Origin: an uncultured Porphyromonadaceae bacterium
GTDB taxonomy: Bacteria > Bacteroidota > Bacteroidia > Bacteroidales > UBA11471
Direction: 5' to 3'
Assembly: GCA_900542765.1 (NCBI GenBank)
Contig: UQOX01000003.1
Coordinates: 40,682 to 104,681 of the forward strand
DNA: 64,000 bases
Shown: positions 35,850 to 45,275 of the stretch, one piece after another
How positions within the stretch are numbered: position 1 is the stretch's first letter
How the letters are laid out: each line of letters begins with the position of its first letter
Position numbers and translations under genes: made by a program
The notes under the pieces: model-generated
Told to the model about the DNA's origin: nothing
The model's input: the letters and a program-made list of their open reading frames with translations, nothing else
Databases searched by the model: none

Positions 35850-35857
35850 CAAACATA
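35850..35857 (-). promoter_or_regulatory. -7 promoter element of tilS
   Basis: The minus strand reads TATGTTTG, matching TAnnTTTG, 21 bp upstream of the tilS start. Confidence 0.6.
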
Positions 35858-35911
35858 TAAATTTTTTTTCGTTTTTCGTCGCAATCGGGTCATTATCCGC
35901 ACCAATATTAT

Positions 35912-35919
35912 TAAATTTG
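35912..35919 (+). promoter_or_regulatory. -7 promoter element of pheS
   Basis: TAAATTTG matches TAnnTTTG, 28 bp before the pheS ATG. It is divergent to the tilS promoter 55 bp away. Confidence 0.6.
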
Positions 35920-35946
35920 CACCTGAAACAGAAATATCATCAAGTC

Positions 35947-36966
35947 ATGATAGAAAAAATAAACCGACTGAAAGAAGAAATCGAAGCCCTCTCGGCCTCA
36001 AAAGCCGAAGAGTTGGAAAATCTTCGCATCAAATATTTGAGTAAAAAAGGGGAAATATCGCAGCTCTTCAACGATTTCAGGAATGTTGCCGCCGAGAACA
36101 AACGCGAAATCGGCCAACGGCTGAATGAGTTGAAAGAGATGGCAACAGAAAAAATCAATGCGTTGCGCGAAAAGCTCAACGAGCAAACCGAAGCCGACAA
36201 CACCATCGACCTCACCCGCACGGCCTACCCCGTCGCATTGGGCACACGCCACCCCATTTCCCTGGTACGCAACGAGATATGCGACATCTTCGGCCGTTTG
36301 GGATTTTCTATTGCCGAAGGCCCCGAAGTCGAAGACGACTGGCATGTGTTCTCGGCGCTGAATTTTGCCGAAGACCACCCCGCCCGCGACATGCAGGACA
36401 CGTTCTTCATTCAACGTTCGCCCGATGTGCTGCTGCGCACCCACACCTCGTCGGTACAGACCCGCGTGATGGAACACGCCCAGCCCCCCATTCGCATCAT
36501 CTGCCCGGGACGCGTCTACCGCAACGAAGCCATCTCGGCCCGCGCCCACTGCTTCTTCCACCAGGTTGAGGCACTCTACATCGACAAGAACGTGACATTC
36601 GCCGACCTGAAACAGGCGCTGTTGTTCTTTGCCAAAGAGATGTTCGGTCCCGAGACCAAGATACGTCTGCGTCCCTCCTACTTCCCGTTTACCGAGCCGA
36701 GTGCCGAGATGGACATCTCGTGCGACCTGTGCGGCGGAAAAGGTTGCTCGTTCTGCAAACACACGGGCTGGGTGGAGATACTGGGTTGCGGCATGGTCGA
36801 CCCCAACGTGCTCGACGCCTGCGGCATCGACAGCAAGGTATATACCGGTTATGCCCTCGGCATGGGTATCGAACGCATCACCAACCTCAAATACCGCGTA
36901 AAAGACCTGCGGCTCTTCTCCGAGAACGACCAACGTTTCCTCGAAGAGTTTGAGTCGGCACACTGA
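35947..36966 (+). CDS. pheS: Phenylalanyl-tRNA synthetase alpha subunit
   Basis: The protein has 339 aa. Upstream in-frame sequence back to 35440 lies over tilS and is not conserved coding. An N-terminal coiled coil (about 1-85) binds tRNA-Phe. Class II catalytic motifs follow: motif 1 around HPISLVRNEICDIFGRLGF, motif 2 in CPGRVYRNEAISARAHCFFHQVE, and motif 3 in GYALGMGIERITNLKY. A SAEMDISCDLCGGKGC block supplies the phenylalanine-pocket region. It pairs with PheT, which is not in the window, in the alpha2beta2 enzyme. Confidence 0.97.
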   Translation: MIEKINRLKEEIEALSASKAEELENLRIKYLSKKGEISQLFNDFRNVAAENKREIGQRLNELKEMATEKINALREKLNEQTEADNTIDLTRTAYPVALGTRHPISLVRNEICDIFGRLGFSIAEGPEVEDDWHVFSALNFAEDHPARDMQDTFFIQRSPDVLLRTHTSSVQTRVMEHAQPPIRIICPGRVYRNEAISARAHCFFHQVEALYIDKNVTFADLKQALLFFAKEMFGPETKIRLRPSYFPFTEPSAEMDISCDLCGGKGCSFCKHTGWVEILGCGMVDPNVLDACGIDSKVYTGYALGMGIERITNLKYRVKDLRLFSENDQRFLEEFESAH

Positions 36967-36995
36967 TTTCTTTTCGCACAAGACAGAACACCGCC

Positions 36996-37024
36996 ATACC
37001 CCTCCCCTTCCCGGCGAGGGGTAT
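36996..37024. terminator. Inverted repeat between pheS and nth
   Basis: ATACCCCTC (36996-37004) and GAGGGGTAT (37016-37024) are perfect 9-bp arms around an 11-nt loop. No T tract follows on the plus strand. It may terminate pheS weakly or shape the nth leader. Confidence 0.45.
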
Positions 37025-37043
37025 GTCATATCATAAAGAAGAG

Positions 37044-37694
37044 ATGAAAACAGAAGAGCGCTACCGGGCCGTCATCGAATGGTTCTCCAAAAACATGCCC
37101 GTGGCCGAGACCGAATTGCATTACCAAGACCCCTACCAGTTGATTGTTGCCGTTATCCTGTCGGCACAATGCACCGACAAGCGGGTCAATCTGGTTACCC
37201 CGGCCCTGTTTGAGAAATATCCCACCGCCGAGGCTCTTGCCGGGGCGACTCCCGAAGAGGTCTACCCCTACATCAAAAGCGTCTCATACCCCAACAACAA
37301 GGCGCGCCACCTGGTGGGCATGGCCCAAAAACTCCTCAGCGACTTCGGGGGCATCATGCCCCAGGAGGTCGAAGAGTTGCAAAAATTACCGGGCGTTGGA
37401 CGCAAGACGGCCAACGTGGTGGCATCGGTGGCCTTCAACAAGGAGGCGATGGCCGTAGACACCCACGTCTTCCGCGTGTCGAACCGCATCGGTCTTACCC
37501 GCCACTCGAAAACGCCGCTCGAAACCGAGCGCACGCTGGTAAAGCACATTCCGAGCCATCTCCTGCCGATTGCCCATCACTGGCTCATTCTGCACGGCCG
37601 CTATGTGTGCACGGCTCGCAATCCCAAATGCGACGACTGCGGCCTGAAAAACGCATGCGCCTATTTCATAAAAAAAGAGAAAGAGAATTCTTAA
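37044..37694 (+). CDS. nth: Endonuclease III (DNA-(apurinic or apyrimidinic site) lyase)
   Basis: The protein has 216 aa from the ATG at 37044; an alternative ATG at 37023 overlaps the preceding inverted repeat. The HhH-GPD motif is LPGVGRKTANVVASVAF with the catalytic Lys in LSAQCTDKRVN and the Asp in MAVDTHVFRV. The C-terminal [4Fe-4S] cluster has Cys spacing C-x6-C-x2-C-x5-C (CTARNPKCDDCGLKNAC). It removes oxidised pyrimidines and cleaves abasic sites. The stop overlaps the convergent ybaK stop in a TTAA. Confidence 0.97.
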   Translation: MKTEERYRAVIEWFSKNMPVAETELHYQDPYQLIVAVILSAQCTDKRVNLVTPALFEKYPTAEALAGATPEEVYPYIKSVSYPNNKARHLVGMAQKLLSDFGGIMPQEVEELQKLPGVGRKTANVVASVAFNKEAMAVDTHVFRVSNRIGLTRHSKTPLETERTLVKHIPSHLLPIAHHWLILHGRYVCTARNPKCDDCGLKNACAYFIKKEKENS

Positions 37695-38170
37695 CGTGTC
37701 GCTATCTCACCCACCTCGGCCGACACGAAATCGATAAGCAGCCGCGGGGCTATCTTTATCTGCAACCCCCGCACTCCGGCACTCACATAGATAAAGTCAT
37801 AGTCGGGCGCCGTCGCATGGAAATAAGTGGGAAAATGTTTTTTCATGCCTATCGGCGAGCAGCCGCCCCGTATGTATCCGGTCGTGGGCAACAGTTCTTT
37901 CATGGCAATCATCTCGGCACTCTTGTTGCCCGATATCTTGGCGGCGGCTTTGAGGTCGACCTCCATGTCGCCGGGTATGACGCACACAAATATGCCGTTG
38001 CGGTCGCCCCGCAACACCAATGTCTTGAAAACCCGTTCTATCTCTTCGCCCAACTGCTCGGCCACATGGGTGGCCGCCAGATTCTCGGGGTCGACTTCAT
38101 AAGGAATCAGTTCGTAGGATATTCCGGCCTTGTCGAGGAGGCGGGCCGCGTTGGTCTTGTTGATTTTCAT
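37691..38170 (-). CDS. ybaK: YbaK/EbsC-family Cys-tRNA(Pro) deacylase
   Basis: The protein has 159 aa from the ATG at 38170. It carries the YbaK/ProX editing fold: KTLVLRGDRNGIFVCVIPGDMEVDLKAAAKISGNKSAEM, with the catalytic Lys in KTLV, and then the GYIRGGCSPIGMKK loop. YbaK clears mischarged Cys-tRNA-Pro. An upstream in-frame start at 38212 lies in sequence without family similarity. It overlaps the convergent nth stop by 4 bp. Confidence 0.93.
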   Translation of the reverse strand: MKINKTNAARLLDKAGISYELIPYEVDPENLAATHVAEQLGEEIERVFKTLVLRGDRNGIFVCVIPGDMEVDLKAAAKISGNKSAEMIAMKELLPTTGYIRGGCSPIGMKKHFPTYFHATAPDYDFIYVSAGVRGLQIKIAPRLLIDFVSAEVGEIATR

Positions 38171-38210
38171 ACCGGCTGCTTTTACGCGACAAAGATACGA
38201 TGTTTCGGAC

Positions 38211-38252
38211 AAAAAAGAATCCGCCCTTCAATAATTTATCGAAGAGCGGATT
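38211..38252 (-). terminator. Rho-independent terminator of RND efflux operon
   Basis: Twelve-bp arms at 38218-38229 and 38241-38252 have one pair that is U-G in minus-strand RNA. The stem is followed by CTTTTTT on that strand and lies 22 bp past the PG0541-like stop at 38275. Confidence 0.8.
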
Positions 38253-38274
38253 GCAAATAAAAGTGGGTGAAAAA

Positions 38275-38568
38275 TCAAATTGCTTTCTCGATGTCCCAGA
38301 CAAAAGCGCGCAGGCCGAGAGCCGGTTTGGCCTCATCGAGGGTATGCAGGGCTTTGAGCACGATGCCCAACCGGGTCTCATCGACGATGGAGAGAATCGC
38401 CGAGTTCATGCTCGGCCAGGCATGAGACCCGTAATGGGGCTCTCCCGACTTGGAACCGCGCCCCTGCACATCTTGCCAATAGGTAAATCCCCGGCAGTTA
38501 TTGTGGGTGAGTACATTGTAGACGTCTTCGTAATGGGCTTGGTCAAAGACTATAAATAAGGCTTTCAT
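38275..38568 (-). CDS. PG0541-family transporter-associated protein (PII-like)
   Basis: The protein has 97 aa. It has a ferredoxin-like alpha/beta pattern (MKALFIVFDQAHYEDVYNVL, then CRGFTYWQDVQGRGSKSG, then AILSIVDETRLGIVLKAL), as in PII-like and DUF3240 regulators. It matches what I recall as the PG0541 family encoded next to RND pumps in Bacteroidetes. It starts 11 bp after the RND permease stop and ends the operon. It probably regulates or senses for the pump; ligand unknown. Confidence 0.75.
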   Translation of the reverse strand: MKALFIVFDQAHYEDVYNVLTHNNCRGFTYWQDVQGRGSKSGEPHYGSHAWPSMNSAILSIVDETRLGIVLKALHTLDEAKPALGLRAFVWDIEKAI

Positions 38569-38579
38569 CGGAATGTCGT

Positions 38580-41500
38580 TTAGTTGTTATACTTCTTTTG
38601 CAGCTTTTTGCGCGTGCGCACAACGCCATTCTTGGCAAAGATGGCATAGACCACGGGGACTATAAGCAAGGTAATCAAGGTCGATACCGAGAGCCCCCAT
38701 GCCACGGTCATACCCATGGGGCGCCACATCTCCGAACCCTCGCCCGTTCCCATGGCCATAGGTATCATACCGAATACCGTCGTGAGGGTTGTCATCAACA
38801 CAGGACGCAGACGGGAGCGGCCGGCATGTATGACCGAATAGGTGATGGAATATCCCCGCTCGCGATTGAGATTGGTGTAGTCGATAAGCACGATACCGTT
38901 CTTTACGACGATACCGGCCAGCATGACCAGACCTATCAGCGCCATGACGCTCAGGGGGGTGCCCGTCACGGCCAATCCCAGGAATACGCCGGTCGCCGCA
39001 AAAGGCAGCGAAAGCATGATGATGAAGGGATAGGTGAGCGACTCAAACTGGGCGGCCAACACGATGAAAACGAGCAGGACAATCATGACGGCCAAAATCA
39101 GAAGGTCGCTGAATATGTCTTGCTGGTCTTCGAGCGAACCGGCCAGCGCGACAGAGACATCAGCGGGAAGGTCGATTTCGGCAAGGGCGGCCCTCACCTC
39201 GTTGGCCAAAGTACCCAGGGCGGCATCGGGAGCCACATATCCGGTAACGGTCACAACGCGTTCGCGGTTCTTGCGCTCGATGGTGGGCGGAGTAAGCCGT
39301 TCGACAACGGTACCCAGTTCGCGTATGCGGACGCCGTTTCCGGCCGCGTTGTAAACGACGATGTTCTCGATGTCCTCAATCGACTGGCGGTATTCGGGAG
39401 CATAACGCACCGTGATGTCATACTCTTCACCGTCTTCACGGTAATATGAGGCGGTCGTACCATTGATGCGGCTTCGCAGATAGGCCGACGCCGTGGCCAC
39501 GTTCAAGCCGTGCAAGGCCAGTTTCTCGCGGTCGAAATCGACATGGTATTCGGGGATATAATCCTCGCGGCTGATGCTTGTTCCAGAGCAGCTCCTCATC
39601 TTGTTCATCACCTGTTGCACTTCACGGGCGATGCGGTCGGTGGTCATAAAATCATAACCGTAAATCTCGACATCGACCGAAGCCTGAGAGGCCATACCAC
39701 CGGTTCCTCCACCGGCGAGGACCTCAAACGTTTTTATCTCGACATACTTGCTCAGGTCGTGACGCATCGACTCACAGATTTCGAGCAAACCGCGTTCACG
39801 GTCACCGACACTCAGAAGGTCGATGTTCATCGACACGATGTGCGTACCGTTTTCCTGTATCGAACCGTAGGTGTTGTCGGTATCGGCCTGTCCTACGGTG
39901 AAGTTGATGGTTTTTATCTCGGGATATTTTTCCCGGAACTCCTTGGTGACACGCAACGCCACGTCGCGAGAAATCTCGGTGCGCGTGCCGATGGGCATCT
40001 CTATGTTCACGGCCACACGGGCATTATCCTGCGTGGGGAAAAACTCAGAGGGAATCACCTTGGTCAACATCATACTGCCCACGAAAACCAGGATAGCCAT
40101 CACCACCACCAGCGTGCGGTGACCTACCGCCCAGGTGAGCAGGCGGGCATAGTCCCGGTCAAGGGCATCGAGTGCCCGTTCGATGGGGGTGAATATCAAC
40201 TTGTAGATGCGACCTTTCTTGGGATTGAGCCGCAACCACTGCGAGCAGAGCATGGGAGTAAGCGAGAGGGCGGCTATCGTGGATATAATCATGATGATGC
40301 TGACAATCCAGCCCAACTGACGGAAGAGAACACCCGCCATACCGGTAATCAAGGTCAATGGCAGGAACACGGCCAACATGGTGAGTGTCGACGCGATAAC
40401 CGAGATGGCCACCTCGTTGGTACCATGCACGGCGGCCTGTTTGGGGGCACTTCCCCGTTCGATGTGGTTGGTCACGTTCTCGAGCACCACGATGGCATCG
40501 TCGACCACCATACCGATGGCGATACTCAACGAACTGAGCGATATGATGTTGAGGGTATTTCCCGACACCAACAGGTAACAGAACGAGGCAATGAGCGAAA
40601 TAGGTATCGTGATGATGATGATGAAGGTGGCGCGCCAGCGGCCGAGGAAGAACAGCACGACGAGCATCACAATGACGAAGGTCACCAGCACCGTTTCGAC
40701 AAGGCTGCTGATGGTATTCTCGATGTTGGTAGAGGTATTGATGATGATACCGAGTTTGACGTCGGAAGGAAGCGTCGACTGTATGACAGGCAATTTCTCG
40801 AGCACCTCGTTGGCAATGTTTACCGAGTTGGCCCCCGACTGCTTCTGTATCACAATCATACCGCCCTGCTTGCCGTTGTTGTAGGCTTCTTGCTCACGCT
40901 CCTTGACCGAGTCGACCACCCGGGCCACATCGCGCAGATAGACCGAGCTGCCGTTGTAGGTGCCCACAACGATGTCGTTGAGCTGGTGAGGGTCGGAGAA
41001 CTCTCCTTGCACACGCAACGAATAGGTATTGGAACCGATGTCGAAACTACCGCCGGGCGTATTGAGATTCTCACTGGCGATAATCGACGAAATGGTCTCG
41101 ACCGACAGATTATAGGCTTCGAGTTTATTCGGGTCGCAATAGACCTGGATTTCACGCTCGGGTGCACCCGAGATGGAAACGGCACCGACCCCCGAGATAC
41201 GTTTCAGCGGATTGGCCACCTTGTCATCGAGAATCTTGTAGAGACCGGGCATGCTCTCCTCGGCGGTAACAGAGAGTATGACAATAGGAATATCCTCGGT
41301 ACCGAACTTGAAGAGCACCGGCGTACCGGCATTGTCGGGCAACGTGGAGCGTATCATGTCGATTTTGTCACGCACATCGTTGGTAGCCACGTCGATGTCG
41401 GTACCATACTCAAATTCGAGCGTGACAATCGAGAGGTTTTCTTTCGATTGCGAAGAGATGTCTTTGAGGTCGCTCACGGTGTTGAGCGTGTTCTCCATGA

Positions 41501-41696
41501 TTTTTGTGACGTTGGTCTCGATATCGGCGGCACTGGCACCGGGATATGAGGTAAGCACCATGATCGTGTTGGTCTCGATATTCGGCAACAAGTCGATGGA
41601 GAGGCGGGTCAACGAGAAAAGACCTATCACCACGACTGCGACAAAACAGAGGGCCGTCGTAATGGGTTTCTTGACCGCGGTGGAATAGAGACTCAT
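38580..41696 (-). CDS. RND-family multidrug efflux permease
   Basis: The protein has 1038 aa, the expected length for an HAE1/AcrB-like pump with 12 transmembrane helices and two periplasmic loops. TM4 has the proton-relay pair in GMVVDDAIVVLENV. TM10 has the essential Lys in GIVVKNGIVLIDYTN, and SRLRPVLMTTLTTVFGMIP follows before TM11. The N-terminus is typical (KKPITTALCFVAVVVIGLFSL). It lies within the TolC-HlyD-RND-PG0541 operon. Substrates cannot be predicted. Confidence 0.95.
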   Translation of the reverse strand: MSLYSTAVKKPITTALCFVAVVVIGLFSLTRLSIDLLPNIETNTIMVLTSYPGASAADIETNVTKIMENTLNTVSDLKDISSQSKENLSIVTLEFEYGTDIDVATNDVRDKIDMIRSTLPDNAGTPVLFKFGTEDIPIVILSVTAEESMPGLYKILDDKVANPLKRISGVGAVSISGAPEREIQVYCDPNKLEAYNLSVETISSIIASENLNTPGGSFDIGSNTYSLRVQGEFSDPHQLNDIVVGTYNGSSVYLRDVARVVDSVKEREQEAYNNGKQGGMIVIQKQSGANSVNIANEVLEKLPVIQSTLPSDVKLGIIINTSTNIENTISSLVETVLVTFVIVMLVVLFFLGRWRATFIIIITIPISLIASFCYLLVSGNTLNIISLSSLSIAIGMVVDDAIVVLENVTNHIERGSAPKQAAVHGTNEVAISVIASTLTMLAVFLPLTLITGMAGVLFRQLGWIVSIIMIISTIAALSLTPMLCSQWLRLNPKKGRIYKLIFTPIERALDALDRDYARLLTWAVGHRTLVVVMAILVFVGSMMLTKVIPSEFFPTQDNARVAVNIEMPIGTRTEISRDVALRVTKEFREKYPEIKTINFTVGQADTDNTYGSIQENGTHIVSMNIDLLSVGDRERGLLEICESMRHDLSKYVEIKTFEVLAGGGTGGMASQASVDVEIYGYDFMTTDRIAREVQQVMNKMRSCSGTSISREDYIPEYHVDFDREKLALHGLNVATASAYLRSRINGTTASYYREDGEEYDITVRYAPEYRQSIEDIENIVVYNAAGNGVRIRELGTVVERLTPPTIERKNRERVVTVTGYVAPDAALGTLANEVRAALAEIDLPADVSVALAGSLEDQQDIFSDLLILAVMIVLLVFIVLAAQFESLTYPFIIMLSLPFAATGVFLGLAVTGTPLSVMALIGLVMLAGIVVKNGIVLIDYTNLNRERGYSITYSVIHAGRSRLRPVLMTTLTTVFGMIPMAMGTGEGSEMWRPMGMTVAWGLSVSTLITLLIVPVVYAIFAKNGVVRTRKKLQKKYNN

Positions 41697-41733
41697 ATTG
41701 TTGTTTTTTTGAAGAGGTAAGACGACTTGTTAT

Positions 41734-42750
41734 TTACTCTACAACCGTGACCTCTGCCCCGTTGTAGAGACGCGATTGTCCTGCGACGACAACACGGGCC
41801 CCGTCGGGAACTCCCGAAAGGACCTCATAGCGGGAATCGGTGCGACGTCCCAACTCGACTTTGACGAAATCGACCTTCCCGTCGTTATAGACATAGACAT
41901 AACGGTCGCCCGAGCCGGTCTGCTTCACGACAGCCAAATCGGGTAAAACGACACGACGCTCGGTTCCGAAGTTGATGTTCACACGGGCAAACATGCCGGG
42001 ACGCACCCGCATGTCTTTATTGTCCAACTGTATCTCTACCGGGAAGGTGCGCGTAGCGGCATCGATGGTGGGATATACAAGGCTTACTTTCCCGGTAAAT
42101 TTTTCGTCTTTATAGACATCGAGACGTATCGTCACCGGCATACCTTCTTTGACTTGGGTATAGAAACCTTCCGAAACGTGTATCATCAGTTTCACGGGGA
42201 CAATGTTCTGCACGGTAAGGAGGGGGGTTCCCGCGGAATACATGTCGCCGTTGTCGTAGTTGCGAGCCGTCACGATACCGTCGATGGGGCTGATGAGCTG
42301 GGTGTTTTCTTTGAGGTTCTCATAAGCGGTGCGTGCCACATCGAGTTGGGTTTGCTGGGCATCGAGGAGCTGTTTCGATGTGCCTCCCACCTCATAGAGG
42401 GCCAGTTGGCGGTCATATTCGAGCTGGATATTGTCGAGTTGCGTTTTGGACTGCACGAGGCTCGAACGGTCCATCTCGGCCAGCAACTGCCCGGCTTTTA
42501 CCCTATCGCCGACCTCCACCAGAATTTTATCGATGCGTAAAACGACCGACGGAGATATGTTATTGACCACATCGGCATCGACCGTGGCGGTAAATTCCTG
42601 TGTCTGCTCGACCGGTTGCACATTTACGGTTTCGAGTCGCACCTGAGGCTTTTCTTCGACAGCCGTCGTCTGTTTCTTTTCTTCGGTACAAGCCGTGAGT
42701 ACCGAAAGCGCCATGACACAAATAGCGGCATTTCTTCTAAAACATTCCAT
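41734..42750 (-). CDS. RND periplasmic adaptor (HlyD/MFP) lipoprotein
   Basis: The protein has 338 aa from the ATG at 42750, which opens a lipoprotein signal ending VLTAC (Cys at about residue 21). An in-frame ATG at 42777 would overlap the tolC end and break the signal. A barrel-sandwich/lipoyl pair (VVLRIDKILVEVGDRVKAGQLLAEMD and LISPIDGIVTARNYDNGDMY) flanks an alpha-hairpin. A beta-barrel and membrane-proximal domain follow. The adaptor joins the RND pump to the TolC-like channel. Confidence 0.94.
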   Translation of the reverse strand: MECFRRNAAICVMALSVLTACTEEKKQTTAVEEKPQVRLETVNVQPVEQTQEFTATVDADVVNNISPSVVLRIDKILVEVGDRVKAGQLLAEMDRSSLVQSKTQLDNIQLEYDRQLALYEVGGTSKQLLDAQQTQLDVARTAYENLKENTQLISPIDGIVTARNYDNGDMYSAGTPLLTVQNIVPVKLMIHVSEGFYTQVKEGMPVTIRLDVYKDEKFTGKVSLVYPTIDAATRTFPVEIQLDNKDMRVRPGMFARVNINFGTERRVVLPDLAVVKQTGSGDRYVYVYNDGKVDFVKVELGRRTDSRYEVLSGVPDGARVVVAGQSRLYNGAEVTVVE

Positions 42751-42763
42751 ATATAAGGTATTT

Positions 42764-44125
42764 TTATTTTTCTTCATCGAGTTTATAACGGTCGAAATCG
42801 ACATTTCCCGAAATCTGTTCGAGGTCGGACTGTGCCGTGAGATAATCGTGTATGGCCTGGAAATAAGAGAGCCGCGACGTGGCCAAAGCCAAGTTGGCAT
42901 CGTCGAGTTCGATGATGGTGGCGGCTCCGACTTCAAACTTCTTTTGCATAATCTCGTAGGCTTTCTCTGCTTGCCGCACGCCCTCTTTGCTCGATGCGAC
43001 CTGCTTGATTGATGCCTTGATATTGTCCATGGCCGCTGTCAGCTGCATGCGCAGATTGCGTTCGAGGTTGATGCGTTGATACTGCATCTCGTTGTAGGCG
43101 ACACGAGCCTGCTTGCCTTTGTAGTACCGGGTTCCGCCACTGAAAATGGGAATCGACAACGAAAGGCCGACGTAAGAATAGGGGGTCCAACGGAAATCAT
43201 CGAACATGCCGCCATTGCTCATCGAAGACCATGTATAGGAACCGACAAAGGCCAGTGTGGGTGCCCACGACATGTGCTGGGTTTTCAGAGCCTGTTTCAG
43301 ATAAGCGCCCTGCAAGTCGAGTTGGCGCAAACTGGTGTTTGCCGCCAAGGACGTATCGGGTTGCAACATATCGGCATACATGTCTTCTTCATAATCGGAA
43401 AGGCGGGTGGCAAGACCTATGCGCAGCTCGGCATCGATGCCCAAAAGCACTTTGAGATTGAGTTTGGCGAGACGCAAAGCATTCTCGGCCTGCAACAGCG
43501 AAGGTTCGAGGTTGCGGACTGCCACATCGGCTCGCAACACATCGTATTCCGATGCCGTACCCTGCTCGAATTTGTGCCGATATGTATCGGCATTGGCACG
43601 AGCATTGGCGTAGCTTTGCTGCAAGACATCGTAAGAGTCTTGTGCCATGAGTATGGCATAATAGGCTTTCTTCACCTGATCGACCATCGAAAGACGCGAC
43701 GAACGGGCGCTCTCGACCGATTGTTCGAGCTGCACGGCCGACAATTTGAGGCTCTTCCAAAGAGAGGGTGCTATAATCGGCAATGAAAGAGAGAAACCGG
43801 TCGACCAGGAATTATCAAGACCCACTTCGAGACCGTCGTCCATGCCGGGAATATCCATATACATGACCTGCTTTTTCAACGTACGGGAATAAGAGCCCGA
43901 ATAATCGACCGTGGGCAGCAATCCTCCCAAAGTCTCACGTCGGGCATAGTCGGTGCGTTTTATTTCCATGTCGGAGACGACAATCGTCGGGTTTTCACTG
44001 AGGGCGATGGCGATAGACTGGTCGAGCGACAACGTAATAGAGTCGGTCGGCCCGGCTGCGACTCCCGTTGCGATGCCTAAAAACATCGACACAAAAGCAA
44101 ACGCCATACAATTCTTCTTTTTCAT
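42764..44125 (-). CDS. TolC-family outer-membrane efflux channel
   Basis: The protein has 453 aa. A signal peptide (about 1-24) is followed by two OEP-type coiled-coil repeats. These have SITLSLDQSIAIALSENPTI at the start, SVESARSSRLSMVDQVKKAYYAI, and a second round with YNEMQYQRINLERNLRMQLTAAMDNIKAS. There is no lipobox, so the protein is a non-lipidated channel. Fourteen bp before the adaptor start. TolC channels export substrates across the outer membrane for RND pumps. Confidence 0.94.
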   Translation of the reverse strand: MKKKNCMAFAFVSMFLGIATGVAAGPTDSITLSLDQSIAIALSENPTIVVSDMEIKRTDYARRETLGGLLPTVDYSGSYSRTLKKQVMYMDIPGMDDGLEVGLDNSWSTGFSLSLPIIAPSLWKSLKLSAVQLEQSVESARSSRLSMVDQVKKAYYAILMAQDSYDVLQQSYANARANADTYRHKFEQGTASEYDVLRADVAVRNLEPSLLQAENALRLAKLNLKVLLGIDAELRIGLATRLSDYEEDMYADMLQPDTSLAANTSLRQLDLQGAYLKQALKTQHMSWAPTLAFVGSYTWSSMSNGGMFDDFRWTPYSYVGLSLSIPIFSGGTRYYKGKQARVAYNEMQYQRINLERNLRMQLTAAMDNIKASIKQVASSKEGVRQAEKAYEIMQKKFEVGAATIIELDDANLALATSRLSYFQAIHDYLTAQSDLEQISGNVDFDRYKLDEEK

Positions 44126-44337
44126 TTCAGAATTCAGGTTTGGTTACTTTATGTATGTTTTGCAAGATTATGCGCAGCGACTCTTTTCAAGAGATTCTTC
44201 CACCCATATTCTCAGAGGACAGTTTCAATGTATATATCTGTTTTTTATCGCGGGAACCATATTCTCCAACAAGGGTCAACCTTCTACGATTTTCATTCTC
44301 AAAGGAAAGCCCTTTGGCAAGAGAGTGTGGCATGACA

Positions 44338-44955
44338 TCAATTCATGTCGGCTTCGGCAAAATAACGATTGATGATTTCCAACCCCTTCTCGGTGGCAAT
44401 GCCGCGTATAAAGGTTTTGAAAATCATCTCAAACGCTTCCATGAAGGTAAACTCCACGGTGCATATCTCGTCGAGGCTGAAAAGAATATCGAATTTTGTC
44501 GAGAGGAGTTGTGCCACAATGTCACAACGGCACTCTTTGAGAATGACCCCTTCGGCCTGGCCTTGTTCGAGAATGTGGCGCATACTTTCGGTTTGGGAAG
44601 CCCGCTCATCATCGAACATGCGCGACACCTGGGGGTGATAACGTTTCAGGTCGGAAAAATAGTTGCGATTTACATTGCGCATGCGTTTCCATTGTATCAT
44701 AAAGACTTCGAGCAAAAACACCAAGGCATTGTCGACTTTCTGGGCAACCTCCAACGACATTTTTTCTATCTCCCTACGATTCCATGTAAGGCATTCGAGC
44801 AAAAGTTGGTCTTTGTCTTTAAAGAGTTCATACAAAGTTCGTTTTGAAATACCCACCTGTGAAGCGATATAATCCATCGTTATGGATTTGATGCCATGGC
44901 GGAGGAAGAGGGCAAATGAGGTTTCTATTACTCGTTGTTTCAGATCGCTGGTCAT
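44338..44955 (-). CDS. TetR-family transcriptional regulator
   Basis: The protein has 205 aa from the ATG at 44955. The HTH is at about residues 8-52 (LKQRVIETSFALFLRHGIKSITMDYIASQVGISKRTLYELFKDKDQLL). The C-terminal helical domain is variable, ligand-binding in this family. It is encoded just upstream of the efflux genes, so it is probably their repressor and its own. It has a -7 element TATCTTTG 24 bp upstream. A 212-bp gap follows before tolC. Confidence 0.93.
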   Translation of the reverse strand: MTSDLKQRVIETSFALFLRHGIKSITMDYIASQVGISKRTLYELFKDKDQLLLECLTWNRREIEKMSLEVAQKVDNALVFLLEVFMIQWKRMRNVNRNYFSDLKRYHPQVSRMFDDERASQTESMRHILEQGQAEGVILKECRCDIVAQLLSTKFDILFSLDEICTVEFTFMEAFEMIFKTFIRGIATEKGLEIINRYFAEADMN

Positions 44956-44978
44956 TGTAAAATATAGATATTGGAGCA

Positions 44979-44986
44979 CAAAGATA
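44979..44986 (-). promoter_or_regulatory. -7 promoter element of tetR
   Basis: The minus strand reads TATCTTTG, matching TAnnTTTG, 24 bp upstream of the TetR start. Confidence 0.6.
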
Positions 44987-45232
44987 TAAGAAAACTCAAT
45001 GAAAGGGAAAAGTTTTCTTGGATTTGTGCATATACACTGTTAATTCATGTAAACTCCGTTGTGGAGGGCTTTCCCGGCAAACCGTGTCGAATCAACAATC
45101 GCAAAGCACCCAACCATGACAATGCAACACAAAACAAGCCATAAAACAGACAATTTATCGGCATACGCCTTGTTTCAATATAATTTTGTTTAAAAATCAC
45201 ATTTTATGATGCTGATTTTCCATATAAATCCC

Positions 45233-45240
45233 TATATTTG
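45233..45240 (+). promoter_or_regulatory. -7 promoter element of maeB
   Basis: TATATTTG matches TAnnTTTG, 68 bp before the maeB ATG. Confidence 0.6.
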
Positions 45241-45254
45241 TAGAGCTGAAATTT

Positions 45255-45275
45255 GGCCTGACTCAAAAGCAGGCC
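45255..45275 (+). promoter_or_regulatory. Hairpin in maeB leader
   Basis: GGCCTG (45255-45260) and CAGGCC (45270-45275) form a 6-bp stem around 9 nt, followed by GTTTT. It lies between the -7 element and the start codon, so it could act as a weak attenuator. Confidence 0.4.
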
